This document shows positions 10,779 to 20,509 of a stretch of 64,000 bases of DNA, piece by piece; within the stretch, counting starts at the first letter, position 1, and each line of letters opens with the position of its first letter. The translations under genes were made by a program, and so were the position numbers. The DNA is taken from contig CM060708.1 in assembly GCA_030686995.1 (NCBI GenBank), positions 256,106,044 to 256,170,043 on the forward strand, written 5' to 3'. The notes under the pieces were generated by a model. That model ran no database searches. It was not told where the DNA came from and worked only from the letters and a program-made list of their open reading frames with translations. This stretch comes from Artemisia argyi (lineage: Eukaryota > Streptophyta > Magnoliopsida > Asterales > Asteraceae).

Positions 10779-13700
10779 ATGACGAAACACAAGAATTCGA
10801 GCCAGCGGACTCCGCAGTCAGAAAAACGTGACCATCAAAAGAAGAATCGACAGGATTCGACCTCTAAACAGGTTGCTGGGACAACCAGCGCACCTGATCA
10901 CCAAGGGGCAGGAACAACCCAGCCTCTTCCAACAATGGAACTACCTATAATCTCTTCAGTGGTCCCAAGCGTTGAGGAACTCCAACGCACCCTCTTCACC
11001 ACTCCTCATCAGGCTACATCCGCAGTGAACAACACTGCGCCACCAGGCGCGCCTGAACGAAACAGGGCGCCCCATACTGAAGCAGAAATTCTTGCAACAA
11101 CTGAGGACATACCCGATCTAACTTTGGGAAACTTTGTATCCCAAAATTATGAAACCCTAACCGCCCTCATGCAGGAAGAGGCGGCAAGAAGAGCAGGTGC
11201 GGATCTGCAAACCCGACTTAATTTTGGTCCAGAACGTGAACCATCACCACCACGTCACCCACGAGGAAGACGTACGGAACGTCCCAATGTCCATGACAGG
11301 TTGGGTACGGTATCTGACTCACAAAACTCTGGAGATAGCGGTAGGCGCACCAATGTCCATTCCAGACTTGGCAGTCGGGGAATACATGATCGATTAGGCC
11401 CTCAACATTCGCCAAGCCAAGGATCGTCCAAGCCCGGAAGTAGGCGGATCCAAGACAGATTGGGGAGAAGAAGATCCCCAAGCAGAGATCCCTCAGGCTC
11501 CTCTTCTGAAAGGAGCAGGCACAAACGCCGAAGGAAAGATTATCCTTCTTCCAGCGATTCCTCGGACAACGAGGATAAAGAAACAGGGCACTGGAAATCA
11601 AAAGGAAGACGTCGCGAGGAAGAGAACGAAGATATGTCTCTCCCATGGCGACGCCAAAAAATTGATGCGTTTACACGTCGCATAAGTGATTGCTCAGACG
11701 ACAAGCGCAGGCGCATGCCCGCTAATGTGAAGACATATGATGGAACAGGCGACCCGGATGACCACCTAAAAATTTTCGAGTCAGCCGCAACTATCGAAAA
11801 TTGGCCACAGCCTGTGTGGTGTCACATGTTTAATTCCACATTGGTAGGGAACGCGCGCACATGGTTTAGCAAACTCCCACGTAGGAGTATAGACGGCTTT
11901 GAGGAATTACGGAAAGCGTTCCGCCACAACTTCACCCAGCGAAAGAAGTGCGCTAAAAATCCCGTGGAATTGGCAAGGGTGAAGCAACGTCAAGGGGAAT
12001 CAACTAGCGCCTTTATGGAACGCTTCAAGGATGAGTGCATACAAGTCAAAGCATGTCCCGAAATCCTAAAAATTTCAGGGTTCATGAATGGAATTAATAA
12101 TCCAGAACTCATCAGGAAACTTAATGACAGAGTTCCACAGTCTTTTGACGAGCTAACAAAGCGCACCCGATCCTTTATACAAGGAGAAGCAGCTGCTGCG
12201 GACAGTAAGAAAGGATATCCAAATTATAGGCAACAAGAACAGTCGCGGAAACAATCCGATGATCAAAACAACAACCGCAGCAGGAATTATCGCAGAGGAA
12301 GAGACAACGACAAATATACTCCTCTCACAAAAACTCCGAGGGAGATATTTGCAACAGAAGGCGCGAACTTCCCAAGACCACCACCAATGCGCACGGCAGA
12401 AGAAAAGCGCCTAGGTAGTGGATACTGCGAGTACCACGGCCAAAAGGGTCATACAACCAACGAGTGCGTCCAACTGAAACAACTAATCGAAAAATTAGTT
12501 AGAGAAGGAAGGATGGACCACCTCGTCAAAAACATCAAGGAAGGAAAAGAGAGACAGAGAAATGGGGGCAAGAAAGAACCCCCAAAGGAAAAGGCTGATA
12601 CTATATACATGATACAATCATGGCAGCGTAAGATAAAGCAAAAAGTCAGCCAAAAATTCTCCCCAGAAAAAGAAATATCCTTCCCTACAATAGCTGCGGA
12701 CAACGCAGTCGCGGAACCTCTGACCATTGAAATACACGCGGGGGGACACGACATCCACCGCATGTATATTGATGGAGGAGCATCCGCAGACATCATGTAT
12801 GACCACTGCTTTAAAAGGCTGCGACCTAAAATCCAAAGTCAGTTGATTCCAGCTACAATGTCACTAACAGGATTTACAGGGGAAAAGATTTGGCCCATGG
12901 GGCAGTTACGCTTATTGGTGGTCGTAGGAGATGAGCAACACTCAACCGCGACATGGATAAACTTTATGGTAATCAAGTCTCCTTCACCATACAATGGTAT
13001 AATTGGAAGACCAGGAATATCATCCATGCGCGCAGTACCATCCACAGCACACGGAATGCTTAAATTCCCAGTTGAAGGAGGAGTTGTCACTCTCTATAAC
13101 ACAACGATACCACCAAGAGAATGCATCGCAGCGACAACCGAAGCGGAGACTATTCCACAACAGCGCACAGAAAAATCGCCGAATTTAAAGGTCGCTATTC
13201 ACCCAGATTATCCGGAACAACAAGTTTCGATTGGAGGATCTTTATCTGACAAAGGTAAAGCAGCCGTATGCGCACTCTTGCAAAAGAACCTAGACATCTT
13301 TGCATGGGAACCAAAGCATATGACGGGAGTACCTCGCTCTATCACAGAGCACAAGTTACAAATCCGACAAGGATACCCTCCAATACGGCAAAAGAAGCGC
13401 GGCCAAGCCCCAGATCGTGCAAAGGCTATTTTGGAGGAAGTACACAAGTTAGTAGATGCGGGCATCATGCGCGAAGTGTACTACCACGACTGGCTTTCTA
13501 ACCCAGTTATGGTAAAAAAGAGCGATGGTAGTTGGAGGATGTGCGTGGACTTCACGGACCTCAACAAAGCATGCCCGCAGGACTGCTATCCATTGCCAGA
13601 GATAGACTGGAAGATCGAATCCTTATGTGGATACCCCTTCAAGTGCTTCCTAGACGCATATAAAGGGTACCACCAAATCCAAATGGCAGTGGAAGATGAA

Positions 13701-16403
13701 GAAAAAACAGCTTTCCACACCAGTCAAGGGGTATACTGCTACACAAAGATGCCTTTTGGCTTAAAGAACGCAGGCGCGACATACCAACGGCTAGTGGATA
13801 CAGCTTTCGAAAAACAAGTAGGCCGCAACTTGGAAGTTTACGTTGACGACCTTGTTATAAAAAGCCATACAGAGGACGAATTGGTGCGCGACATCGAGGA
13901 AACATTCCGAACGTTGGGGCGGATAAATATGAAACTGAATCCCAAAAAGTGCACCTTCGGCGCAACTGAAGGCATGTTCCTCGGATACTTAATAGAACCC
14001 GATGGAATCAAACCATGCCCAGAGAAGACGAAGGCTGTTATTGATCTCCCCTCCCCGCGCACACTCAAAGAAGTCCAGTCACTGAATGGAAAGCTAGCAG
14101 GACTGAACCGCTTCTTATCTAAGTCAGCAGACAAATCCCTTCCCCTCTTTAAAACACTCACGAAGTGCACAAAAAAGGGAGACTTTCGCTGGACCAACGA
14201 AGCGGAGGAAGCTTTCCAACAACTCAAACACCATCTGGCATCTCTTCCCAAACTCGTCGCACCGCGACCAGGGGAAGAACTAATCATGTACTTATCAGCA
14301 ACTCATGGAGCAGTCAGCGCAGTACTATTGACAGATAGAGACTCCGTCCAGACACCCATATACTTTGTAAGCAAAGCCTTAAAGAAAACAGAGGTTAACT
14401 ATAGTGCCATGGAAAAGCTGGTCTTGGCTCTAGTGTTCGCCGCAAAAAGACTGCGCAGATACTTTCAAGCGCATCCAATTGCGGTCATTACTGATCAGCC
14501 AATTAAACAAGTTATCTCCAAACCAGACGCATCAGGACGCTTACAAAAATGGAGTGTCATGCTAAATGAGTACAATATCTCATACAGGCCGCGCACTGCT
14601 ATCAAAGGACAAGTCTTAGCTGATTTCATCGTGGAGAAACCAGAGGGCGATAGCCCAACATCTGCAGCAAAAACGGATCTACAAGAACCATGGACACTGT
14701 TCACCGATGGATCCTCATGCGCAGATGGATCAGGCGCAGGACTCATTCTTACAAATCCAGAAGGTATGGAATTCACCTATGCGCTACGCTTCGAGTTCAC
14801 AGCCACAAACAATGAGGCAGAATATGAAGCCCTACTAGCCGGACTACGCATTGCAATCCTAATGGGTGTACGCAACCTAGAAGCAAACGTAGATTCGCGC
14901 CTAGTCGCTAACCACGTGTTAGGTGAATACGAAGCCAAGGATGAACACATGGCCCAATATCTGGAAAAAACAAAATCCTTGATCAAAAACTTTGATAGGT
15001 TCACAATAAAGCAAGTACCTAGAGGAGATAACAGAAAGGCGGACGCACTCAGCAAGATTGCATCCACAAGCTTCGCACACCTTTCAAAACAGGTATTGGT
15101 GGAAACTTTAAAGAACAAGTCAATCCTGGATATGGAGATATCAACGGTGATAGAAGAACAAGATCCTACGTGGATGACACCTATCATCGAATTTATTAGC
15201 AAGGGAATCCTACCCCAAGATAATAAAGACGCTCGAAGAATACGGCGCACAGCGCAACGATTCGAATTACGCGACAACGTACTCTACCGGCGATCTTTCT
15301 TACAACCATGGCTCAGATGTGTCGGACCCCTCCAAGCAGACTACGTACTCCGCGAGATTCACGCTGGGTCATGTAGTATGCACTCAGGGCCACGATCCGT
15401 GGTGGCAAGCGCTTTAAGGTCAGGATACTATTGGCCAACAATGCACCGCGACGCAAGCGACCTAATAAGAAAGTGCGGCAACTGCCAAGTACATAGACCT
15501 ATTCCGCGCCGACCACAGCACGAGCTAACACCAATCACCTCACCCTGGCCATTTTACAAATGGGGTATTGACATAGCAGGACCCTTCCCTGTCGCAGCTG
15601 GAGGAGTAAAATTCCTCATCGTAGCTATAGACTACTTCACAAAGTGGATTGAAGCAAAGGCGGTGGTGAGCATCACGGGAAACCAAGTCAAGCGCTTTGT
15701 TTGGGACAACATCGTCTGTCGCTTTGGCCTACCGGGCGAAATCATATCAGACAACGGAAAACAATTCTGTGACAATCCATTCAAAGATTGGTGCGCACAA
15801 TTGAACATCACACAACACTTTGCTTCAGTCAAACACCCACAAACCAATGGCCTAGTTGAGCGCGCAAATCGCAGTCTAGGCGAAGGTATAAAAGCACGCC
15901 TTGATAGACACAAAGGAAAGTGGGTAGATGAACTCTCGCACGTCTTGTGGGCGCATCGCACGACGATCAAAACCAGTACCGGCGACACGCCATTTTCTCT
16001 AGTCTATGGAACAGAAGCCGTCATACCCGCCGAAATAGGAATGCCAACTATACGCACAGCAGAGGTCAACGTCACGACAAATGACGAGGAACGGCGCATA
16101 GATTTAAACATACTGGAAGAAAGACGCGAACGCGCAGCCATACGCGAGGCAAAGGCTAAGGCAAAAATGAGGAGGTATTATGATGCAAAGGTCAAACACA
16201 CTTCATTCAGACCGGGGGACTTTGTCTACCGCGCCAACGATGCGAGCCACGCAGAAGACACAGGCAAGCTCGGCCCTAAATGGGAAGGACCTTACGAGGT
16301 CACAGACGCGCTCGGTAATGGCGCATACAGACTGCGCGACACGGAAGGTCACGACCTCGCGCGCACTTGGAACATTTGCAATCTCAAAAGATGTTACTTT
16401 TAG
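10779..16403 (+). CDS. Tat-lineage gag-pol polyprotein (1874 aa)
   Basis: A single open frame encodes all functions needed for reverse transcription and integration. From N to C: a charged, Arg/Ser-rich leader with repeated VHDRLG/IHDRLG motifs (about 170-230); gag core (about 316-470, GNARTWFSKLP); a zinc-knuckle-like CEYHGQKGHTTNEC (about 549); aspartic protease YIDGGASADIMY (about 661); reverse transcriptase (about 900-1060) with FLDAYKGYHQI, MPFGLKNA and catalytic YVDDL; a first RNase H whose expected catalytic Asp is Ser (MYLSATHG, about 1167); a second RNase H with intact LFTDGSS, NNEAEYEAL and NVDSRL (about 1307-1440); and integrase with zinc finger CGNCQ, then D in KWGIDIAG, D in IISDNG and E in LVERANR. 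The ATG lies 36 bases after the LTR. Two RNase H domains, the first degenerate, mark the Tat lineage. No stop or frameshift is seen. Confidence 0.95.
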   Translation: MTKHKNSSQRTPQSEKRDHQKKNRQDSTSKQVAGTTSAPDHQGAGTTQPLPTMELPIISSVVPSVEELQRTLFTTPHQATSAVNNTAPPGAPERNRAPHTEAEILATTEDIPDLTLGNFVSQNYETLTALMQEEAARRAGADLQTRLNFGPEREPSPPRHPRGRRTERPNVHDRLGTVSDSQNSGDSGRRTNVHSRLGSRGIHDRLGPQHSPSQGSSKPGSRRIQDRLGRRRSPSRDPSGSSSERSRHKRRRKDYPSSSDSSDNEDKETGHWKSKGRRREEENEDMSLPWRRQKIDAFTRRISDCSDDKRRRMPANVKTYDGTGDPDDHLKIFESAATIENWPQPVWCHMFNSTLVGNARTWFSKLPRRSIDGFEELRKAFRHNFTQRKKCAKNPVELARVKQRQGESTSAFMERFKDECIQVKACPEILKISGFMNGINNPELIRKLNDRVPQSFDELTKRTRSFIQGEAAAADSKKGYPNYRQQEQSRKQSDDQNNNRSRNYRRGRDNDKYTPLTKTPREIFATEGANFPRPPPMRTAEEKRLGSGYCEYHGQKGHTTNECVQLKQLIEKLVREGRMDHLVKNIKEGKERQRNGGKKEPPKEKADTIYMIQSWQRKIKQKVSQKFSPEKEISFPTIAADNAVAEPLTIEIHAGGHDIHRMYIDGGASADIMYDHCFKRLRPKIQSQLIPATMSLTGFTGEKIWPMGQLRLLVVVGDEQHSTATWINFMVIKSPSPYNGIIGRPGISSMRAVPSTAHGMLKFPVEGGVVTLYNTTIPPRECIAATTEAETIPQQRTEKSPNLKVAIHPDYPEQQVSIGGSLSDKGKAAVCALLQKNLDIFAWEPKHMTGVPRSITEHKLQIRQGYPPIRQKKRGQAPDRAKAILEEVHKLVDAGIMREVYYHDWLSNPVMVKKSDGSWRMCVDFTDLNKACPQDCYPLPEIDWKIESLCGYPFKCFLDAYKGYHQIQMAVEDEEKTAFHTSQGVYCYTKMPFGLKNAGATYQRLVDTAFEKQVGRNLEVYVDDLVIKSHTEDELVRDIEETFRTLGRINMKLNPKKCTFGATEGMFLGYLIEPDGIKPCPEKTKAVIDLPSPRTLKEVQSLNGKLAGLNRFLSKSADKSLPLFKTLTKCTKKGDFRWTNEAEEAFQQLKHHLASLPKLVAPRPGEELIMYLSATHGAVSAVLLTDRDSVQTPIYFVSKALKKTEVNYSAMEKLVLALVFAAKRLRRYFQAHPIAVITDQPIKQVISKPDASGRLQKWSVMLNEYNISYRPRTAIKGQVLADFIVEKPEGDSPTSAAKTDLQEPWTLFTDGSSCADGSGAGLILTNPEGMEFTYALRFEFTATNNEAEYEALLAGLRIAILMGVRNLEANVDSRLVANHVLGEYEAKDEHMAQYLEKTKSLIKNFDRFTIKQVPRGDNRKADALSKIASTSFAHLSKQVLVETLKNKSILDMEISTVIEEQDPTWMTPIIEFISKGILPQDNKDARRIRRTAQRFELRDNVLYRRSFLQPWLRCVGPLQADYVLREIHAGSCSMHSGPRSVVASALRSGYYWPTMHRDASDLIRKCGNCQVHRPIPRRPQHELTPITSPWPFYKWGIDIAGPFPVAAGGVKFLIVAIDYFTKWIEAKAVVSITGNQVKRFVWDNIVCRFGLPGEIISDNGKQFCDNPFKDWCAQLNITQHFASVKHPQTNGLVERANRSLGEGIKARLDRHKGKWVDELSHVLWAHRTTIKTSTGDTPFSLVYGTEAVIPAEIGMPTIRTAEVNVTTNDEERRIDLNILEERRERAAIREAKAKAKMRRYYDAKVKHTSFRPGDFVYRANDASHAEDTGKLGPKWEGPYEVTDALGNGAYRLRDTEGHDLARTWNICNLKRCYF

Positions 16404-16963
16404 GCTACGGCCCTCACACAAACACATTTGCATCCTAGGTGGTGCCCAATAAGTGTTTATTTTTCTTTTCTTTTCTAGGAATTGTACTTTCTATTTTTTC
16501 AATAAACTTGCAAGTATTAATAAAATGTTATGGTTTCTAGCTAACTCCATAGCGCATTTTACTTTATTGCATATATGTCAATACTGTTTATTCTATATTT
16601 CTGCCTACATGGCGTGCATGCACCACTTAAAGACCCACGAAGGCATAAAGGATAAGTTAACCTACTAATTTACTTGTTGAGTAAGAGGGTTGCAAACCCA
16701 TCAACGTTGGATCACGCATCCTTGCTAAGCGCCTTACTCTCGAGACGTCGAAGTAAGTTTCGCATGCGCACCCCACGACGGATACGCACATACCAAGTAC
16801 ACTGTACGAGCTTAGCAATATAACGAGCCAAGACACTTGGTCAAAAATAAAACTTAGCAAAAAATGCAAGTATACTTAAGTCACGAACTTAAAACAAAAT
16901 ATGTATCTTATTCCACATTTATCGATAAATTACAAGGAAAGATACATAACATATACAAAACGC
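16404..16963. other. Convergent 3' region between gag-pol and the antisense gene
   Basis: There is no gene. An AATAAA-type signal at 16500 and another near 16520 (TTAATAAAATG) could polyadenylate the sense transcript. The stretch separates two convergent coding regions inside one retroelement. Confidence 0.55.
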
Positions 16964-19587
16964 CTATATACTATGGCGATGCTCAGTATTCTCCTCTAAA
17001 GCAACGGACCTCCCCGTTTCCTTAAGCTTACTCAAGGTTATGGCATCTTGCATAGATACGGTTGGAACGCTCACGGCCACACCATCTGATCTAGGAAGGT
17101 GTGCAGCACCCATACCACACATCACAGCCTTGCCCTTGATACCCTTCTTCACAGCAACCCTCTGGGCATGTCGCTCCAGCACCTCTTTCAAAGGAATTTC
17201 CTTCTCAAGAGCAAAAGGCTTCAGGATATCACGAGGCCGTGCGAACACAGGGACTTGAAGCTGCGATACATCAGGTTTTAGATAATAATCTAATTCCTCG
17301 TCCGCGTTCTCCTCAAGATGGCGCTGCAAAGTTAGACCCGCCATCAGCACGGCTATGGGATCATCTTGATCGCGCTCCAACTTCCCTATGTGGGGCAACT
17401 CAAGAACTTTCAGCCCCGCCATGGCCTGCACTAGCTCGTCATAAGCCGTAGAGCTGTAACCAGGGATCTCCGCCAAATCCTTCTCCAGCAACTTGGCCTC
17501 ACGAAGCTCCTCCATGGCCTGCGAACGGCCACGGGCCATTGCACAGTGCACAACCTTCCCAAAGGCTTCCACCACCTCCGCAGACTCTAGTGTGCTCAGG
17601 GCTGCCAGGCGCAGCCCATGGCTAATCAACCATCTGCATTTACAAAGAAACAATTGTGTAAGATAACCAAAAAAGCGATGAAGTAATTTCAAAAATAAAG
17701 AAGCAAGGATACCTGCGCTCGGCTATAGTAGACATTAGATGGGGGTACAGCTCCTCGTCATACTCTATGCTGAGAGCGCGCAGCTTCTCCTCATGTATCG
17801 AGATTGCCTTCTCGATGTCCTCTTTAAACTTCTGGAGGCTAGCATAATGCTCCGCCCTCTTTTCTTCGAGATAGGACACCGACCAGGCAGTCTTAGCCTT
17901 TATTTGCTCAAGCTTCGACCTCGCGTACTTCAAGTCAGCCAATATGCTCATTTTATCTTGAGCAATCTTCTCAGCATAGGCCCTCGAGGCCCCCAGCTCC
18001 ACTTGCGCATCAGCCAACTGCGCACGGAGGGTCACCAACTCCTCCTCTTTCTGGGCAAGAGCACGACTCTCCCCAGCATACATCCCCTTCAGCTGAGCCA
18101 CAAGCTCAGCTTGGCGGGCGGTAGTCGCAGCCAGCTCATCCACCAGCTGCTGCGCCTCACCACCATCAACAGCCTTGGCATTCCCCTCCTTGTTTTCGTT
18201 CTGCGGAGAGGAAACCTCATCATCCTTCGCGCCGTCATCCCTACGCAACAAAGGCAGTGAACAAAAATTACACTAAGTAATTGAAAAAAAAAAAAAAAAA
18301 AAAAGAAAAAAAAAGAGAAGAGATCACACTTACAGGAACGGAGAAGCATCATCCACCTTCAACCGAGCGCCAGAGGTAGAAGTATCTTCCGCGTTCGACT
18401 CTGCGTCTCTGATGACGTGTCGACGCCTCTTCCTATTACCACTGCCACCAGCCTCGGCCTTACGCTTTGAACTCTGCGCAACCTCTTCCTTCAGCACTTC
18501 CTCAGGCTTTAGAATCCGGATGCTATCAGATGACCCTGAGCGCGCCTCTTCGTGCGCCACATCCACTTCAGGCACCGACTTCTCAGTAGGCTCCGCCACC
18601 ACCTCGGGAGCTACAGTCTGCACAGGCGTCACTACGAGTGGGGGCGTATCCTCAGGGGCGGCCGAGGGCAGAGCAGTCAAATGCCCCGCGGTCGCGTCAA
18701 GTAGGGGCGGCTCCCCTTCCCTCAAGGGACGAACCCCTATGGTGACCTGCTTTGGTTTGTCAAGCTTCACCACCGCGAACAAGTCCATCTCTGCACATAT
18801 AAAAATAAAGCAAGCAAACGAAGAAAGATTAGTTGACAAATGCGCGAAGATAAAGAATGAAAAACTTACAAACAATTACAAAGGATGAACACCCACCCCG
18901 GCCATCCTCACTTAGGAAAGTGGGAACCTCATCTGCTGCGCCAAAATACGCGCGACTCAATCCTACATGAACCAAAAACTCCTCCGGATAAGGGTTAATG
19001 GCCAATCGATTGGCATCTAACGTCTGCGCGTCAGCAATCCTATATGAACCGGGTGCGGGACGCCCATCCCTTGGTAAGGACGCCTGAGTATAAAACTCAA
19101 AATTGAAGGGAAAGACCACGTCGTCTACCCAAAAGAAATATTCCCTCTAATTCTTGAGTGCGTCAACTTTTTCCGTATAACACTGAAACGCCCCCGGGCG
19201 CTTCCCAAAGGATACCCAACCGTTTGACCACGTTGAGTGGTAAAAGGAGCGGAACAAGTCCACGGTGGGTTCTATCGCCAATAAACGGCAGTTTATCTCA
19301 AAATTCGACACCTTCGCCGCACCTATACAGTGCAGCTGAGAGATGTGAAGGCGATAGTGATTGAGCAAATCGCTCAGAAATACAGATATAGGTACGCGGT
19401 AATTAGCGTACTCAAAAAATTTCGTGTATAAACCTATCTTCCCTTCGGGGAAGTCGGCTATACACGCATCGACATCTGGCGCCTCTGGACGTACATCCAA
19501 AGGCACAAAATAGTCAGAAGAAAAATGCATCACATCCTCGACAGACATCGCAGAGCGAAACTCATCTAACTGAGCGACAATTTTCAT
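16964..19587 (-). pseudogene. Antisense four-exon gene of the Tat element (Transposase_28-like), one nonsense codon
   Basis: Joining 19587-18897, 18790-18334, 18240-17713 and 17633-16964 on the minus strand gives 2346 bases (782 codons) in one frame across three introns with GT/AG ends (for example CCT|GTAAGT and TTTGTTGCGTAG|GG). The protein resembles the plant family annotated as 'putative gypsy type transposon' (Transposase_28). It has an N-terminal domain (MKIVAQLDEF to EDGR), MDLFAVVKL at the exon 2 start, a basic nuclear-localisation-like NRKRRRH, a coiled coil in exon 3 (AQKEEELVTLRAQLADAQ) and a helical C-terminus (RRWLISHGLRL across the last junction). A TAG at 19147-19149 interrupts exon 1 where relatives appear to have Trp. 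Its function is unknown. It lies antisense to gag-pol and ends 560 bases from it. An alternative upstream Met is at 19647. Confidence 0.8.
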
Positions 19588-19730
19588 CTTAAACCTACGA
19601 AGACACACACAAAAATTACCTACGAAGGTTAAAAGGTTTTCTTGCAAAAAAACGCTCTAAAAATGAAGAAGAAGGTGAATAGTAGTTGTGTGTGTGTTTT
19701 TACTGTGTGTGTAAAAAAGGGAGGCGGTGA

Positions 19731-19744
19731 CCCTTATATAAGGG
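19731..19744 (-). promoter_or_regulatory. TATA-like site for the antisense gene
   Basis: CCCTTATATAAGGG is a perfect 14-bp palindrome with a TATATAAG core. It lies about 145 bp upstream of the proposed antisense start codon, which suggests an internal minus-strand promoter independent of the LTRs. Confidence 0.5.
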
Positions 19745-20000
19745 TGGTAAAAACCCTAATCCCTATCCACGTGGAACCCACTCACAGTGAATGTGTGGCT
19801 AGAAGGTGAAAAGGTACATGCACTTTTTCCCGAATCCCAAGAGATACGTGGTCACCACCCCCGATTTCCGAGGCAACTATTTTGAACCTATTAGGTACAT
19901 TGCACCTCCAAAAAGGCGGTAACAATTTGTTTAATCTCCCGCCACGCTTACCGCTGCTGATATTAAGTCTAGTACCCGCGGCTACGCGCCGCGCACACTA

Positions 20001-20013
20001 GACTGGGGGGACA
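20001..20013 (+). promoter_or_regulatory. Polypurine tract
   Basis: GACTGGGGGGACA ends immediately before the TG of the 3' LTR, the position required for priming plus-strand DNA synthesis. Confidence 0.9.
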
Positions 20014-20504
20014 TGATGACGTATAGCCTATATTTAGGCCACAAGCCCAAATGATAGACATTACTTACACCTAAGCCCATCACGAATGGGCTACCATGAC
20101 AATGGTATGGGCCCTAGTATCAACGCTTTGGGCTCATGAAGCCCAAAGGCCCAATCTAACCCACCGGGTACACGATAAGGATTATATATTCAAGGAATAG
20201 ATATCCTTACCTTGGATAAGCACTATGCGTGCGAAGAGTAAGGAGCAAGAAACACGGTTTCTTAGCCCCTATATATAGAATCATACGATTCTCATTCAAA
20301 GGTACGATATGCAACCCTAACTCTTTAAGAGAACCTCAAATCGATTACTTACTCTCACGCCGGAGTCTAATCGGGGGAGACAATCCCTCGATAAGCCTAA
20401 CGGTGTTGTTTATTTTCTTAGTGCGCAGGTAACGAAGTGCTAAGAAACGAATTGATATAAGAGCAAAGCCCAATAACAAGGTAAGCCCAACTTTTGTATC
20501 AACA
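20014..20504 (+). repeat. 3' LTR of the Tat gypsy element (491 bp)
   Basis: It has the same length and ends as the 5' LTR. There are four substitutions: two near the start (TTTAGGCCAC versus TTTGGGCCGC), one in GGGCTC versus GGCCTC, and one in TATATATT versus TATCTATT. The target duplication CATAC follows at 20505-20509. Confidence 0.95.
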
Positions 20505-20509
20505 CATAC

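Larger units (their letters stand above)
10252..20504 (+). mobile_element. Complete Tat-type Ty3/gypsy LTR retrotransposon, 10,253 bp
   Basis: All structural parts are present: 5' LTR (10252-10742), PBS (10745), one gag-pol ORF (10779-16403), an antisense gene (16964-19587), PPT (20001-20010) and 3' LTR (20014-20504), flanked by the duplication CATAC. The LTRs are equal in length and differ at 4 of 491 sites (about 0.8 percent), so the insertion is recent. At an assumed 1.3e-8 substitutions per site per year this is roughly 0.3 million years. The second RNase H domain and the antisense ORF place it in the Tat lineage. With an open gag-pol and intact signals it may be autonomous. Confidence 0.95.

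Noticed and set aside
11218..15988. Several minus-strand ORFs opposite gag-pol
   Set aside because: They are shadows of the gag-pol frame without their own domains or splice structure, unlike the real antisense gene at 16964-19587.
17739..18260. 173-aa plus-strand ORF
   Set aside because: It is the complement of antisense exon 3; the minus-strand reading has the coiled coil and the consistent splice junctions.
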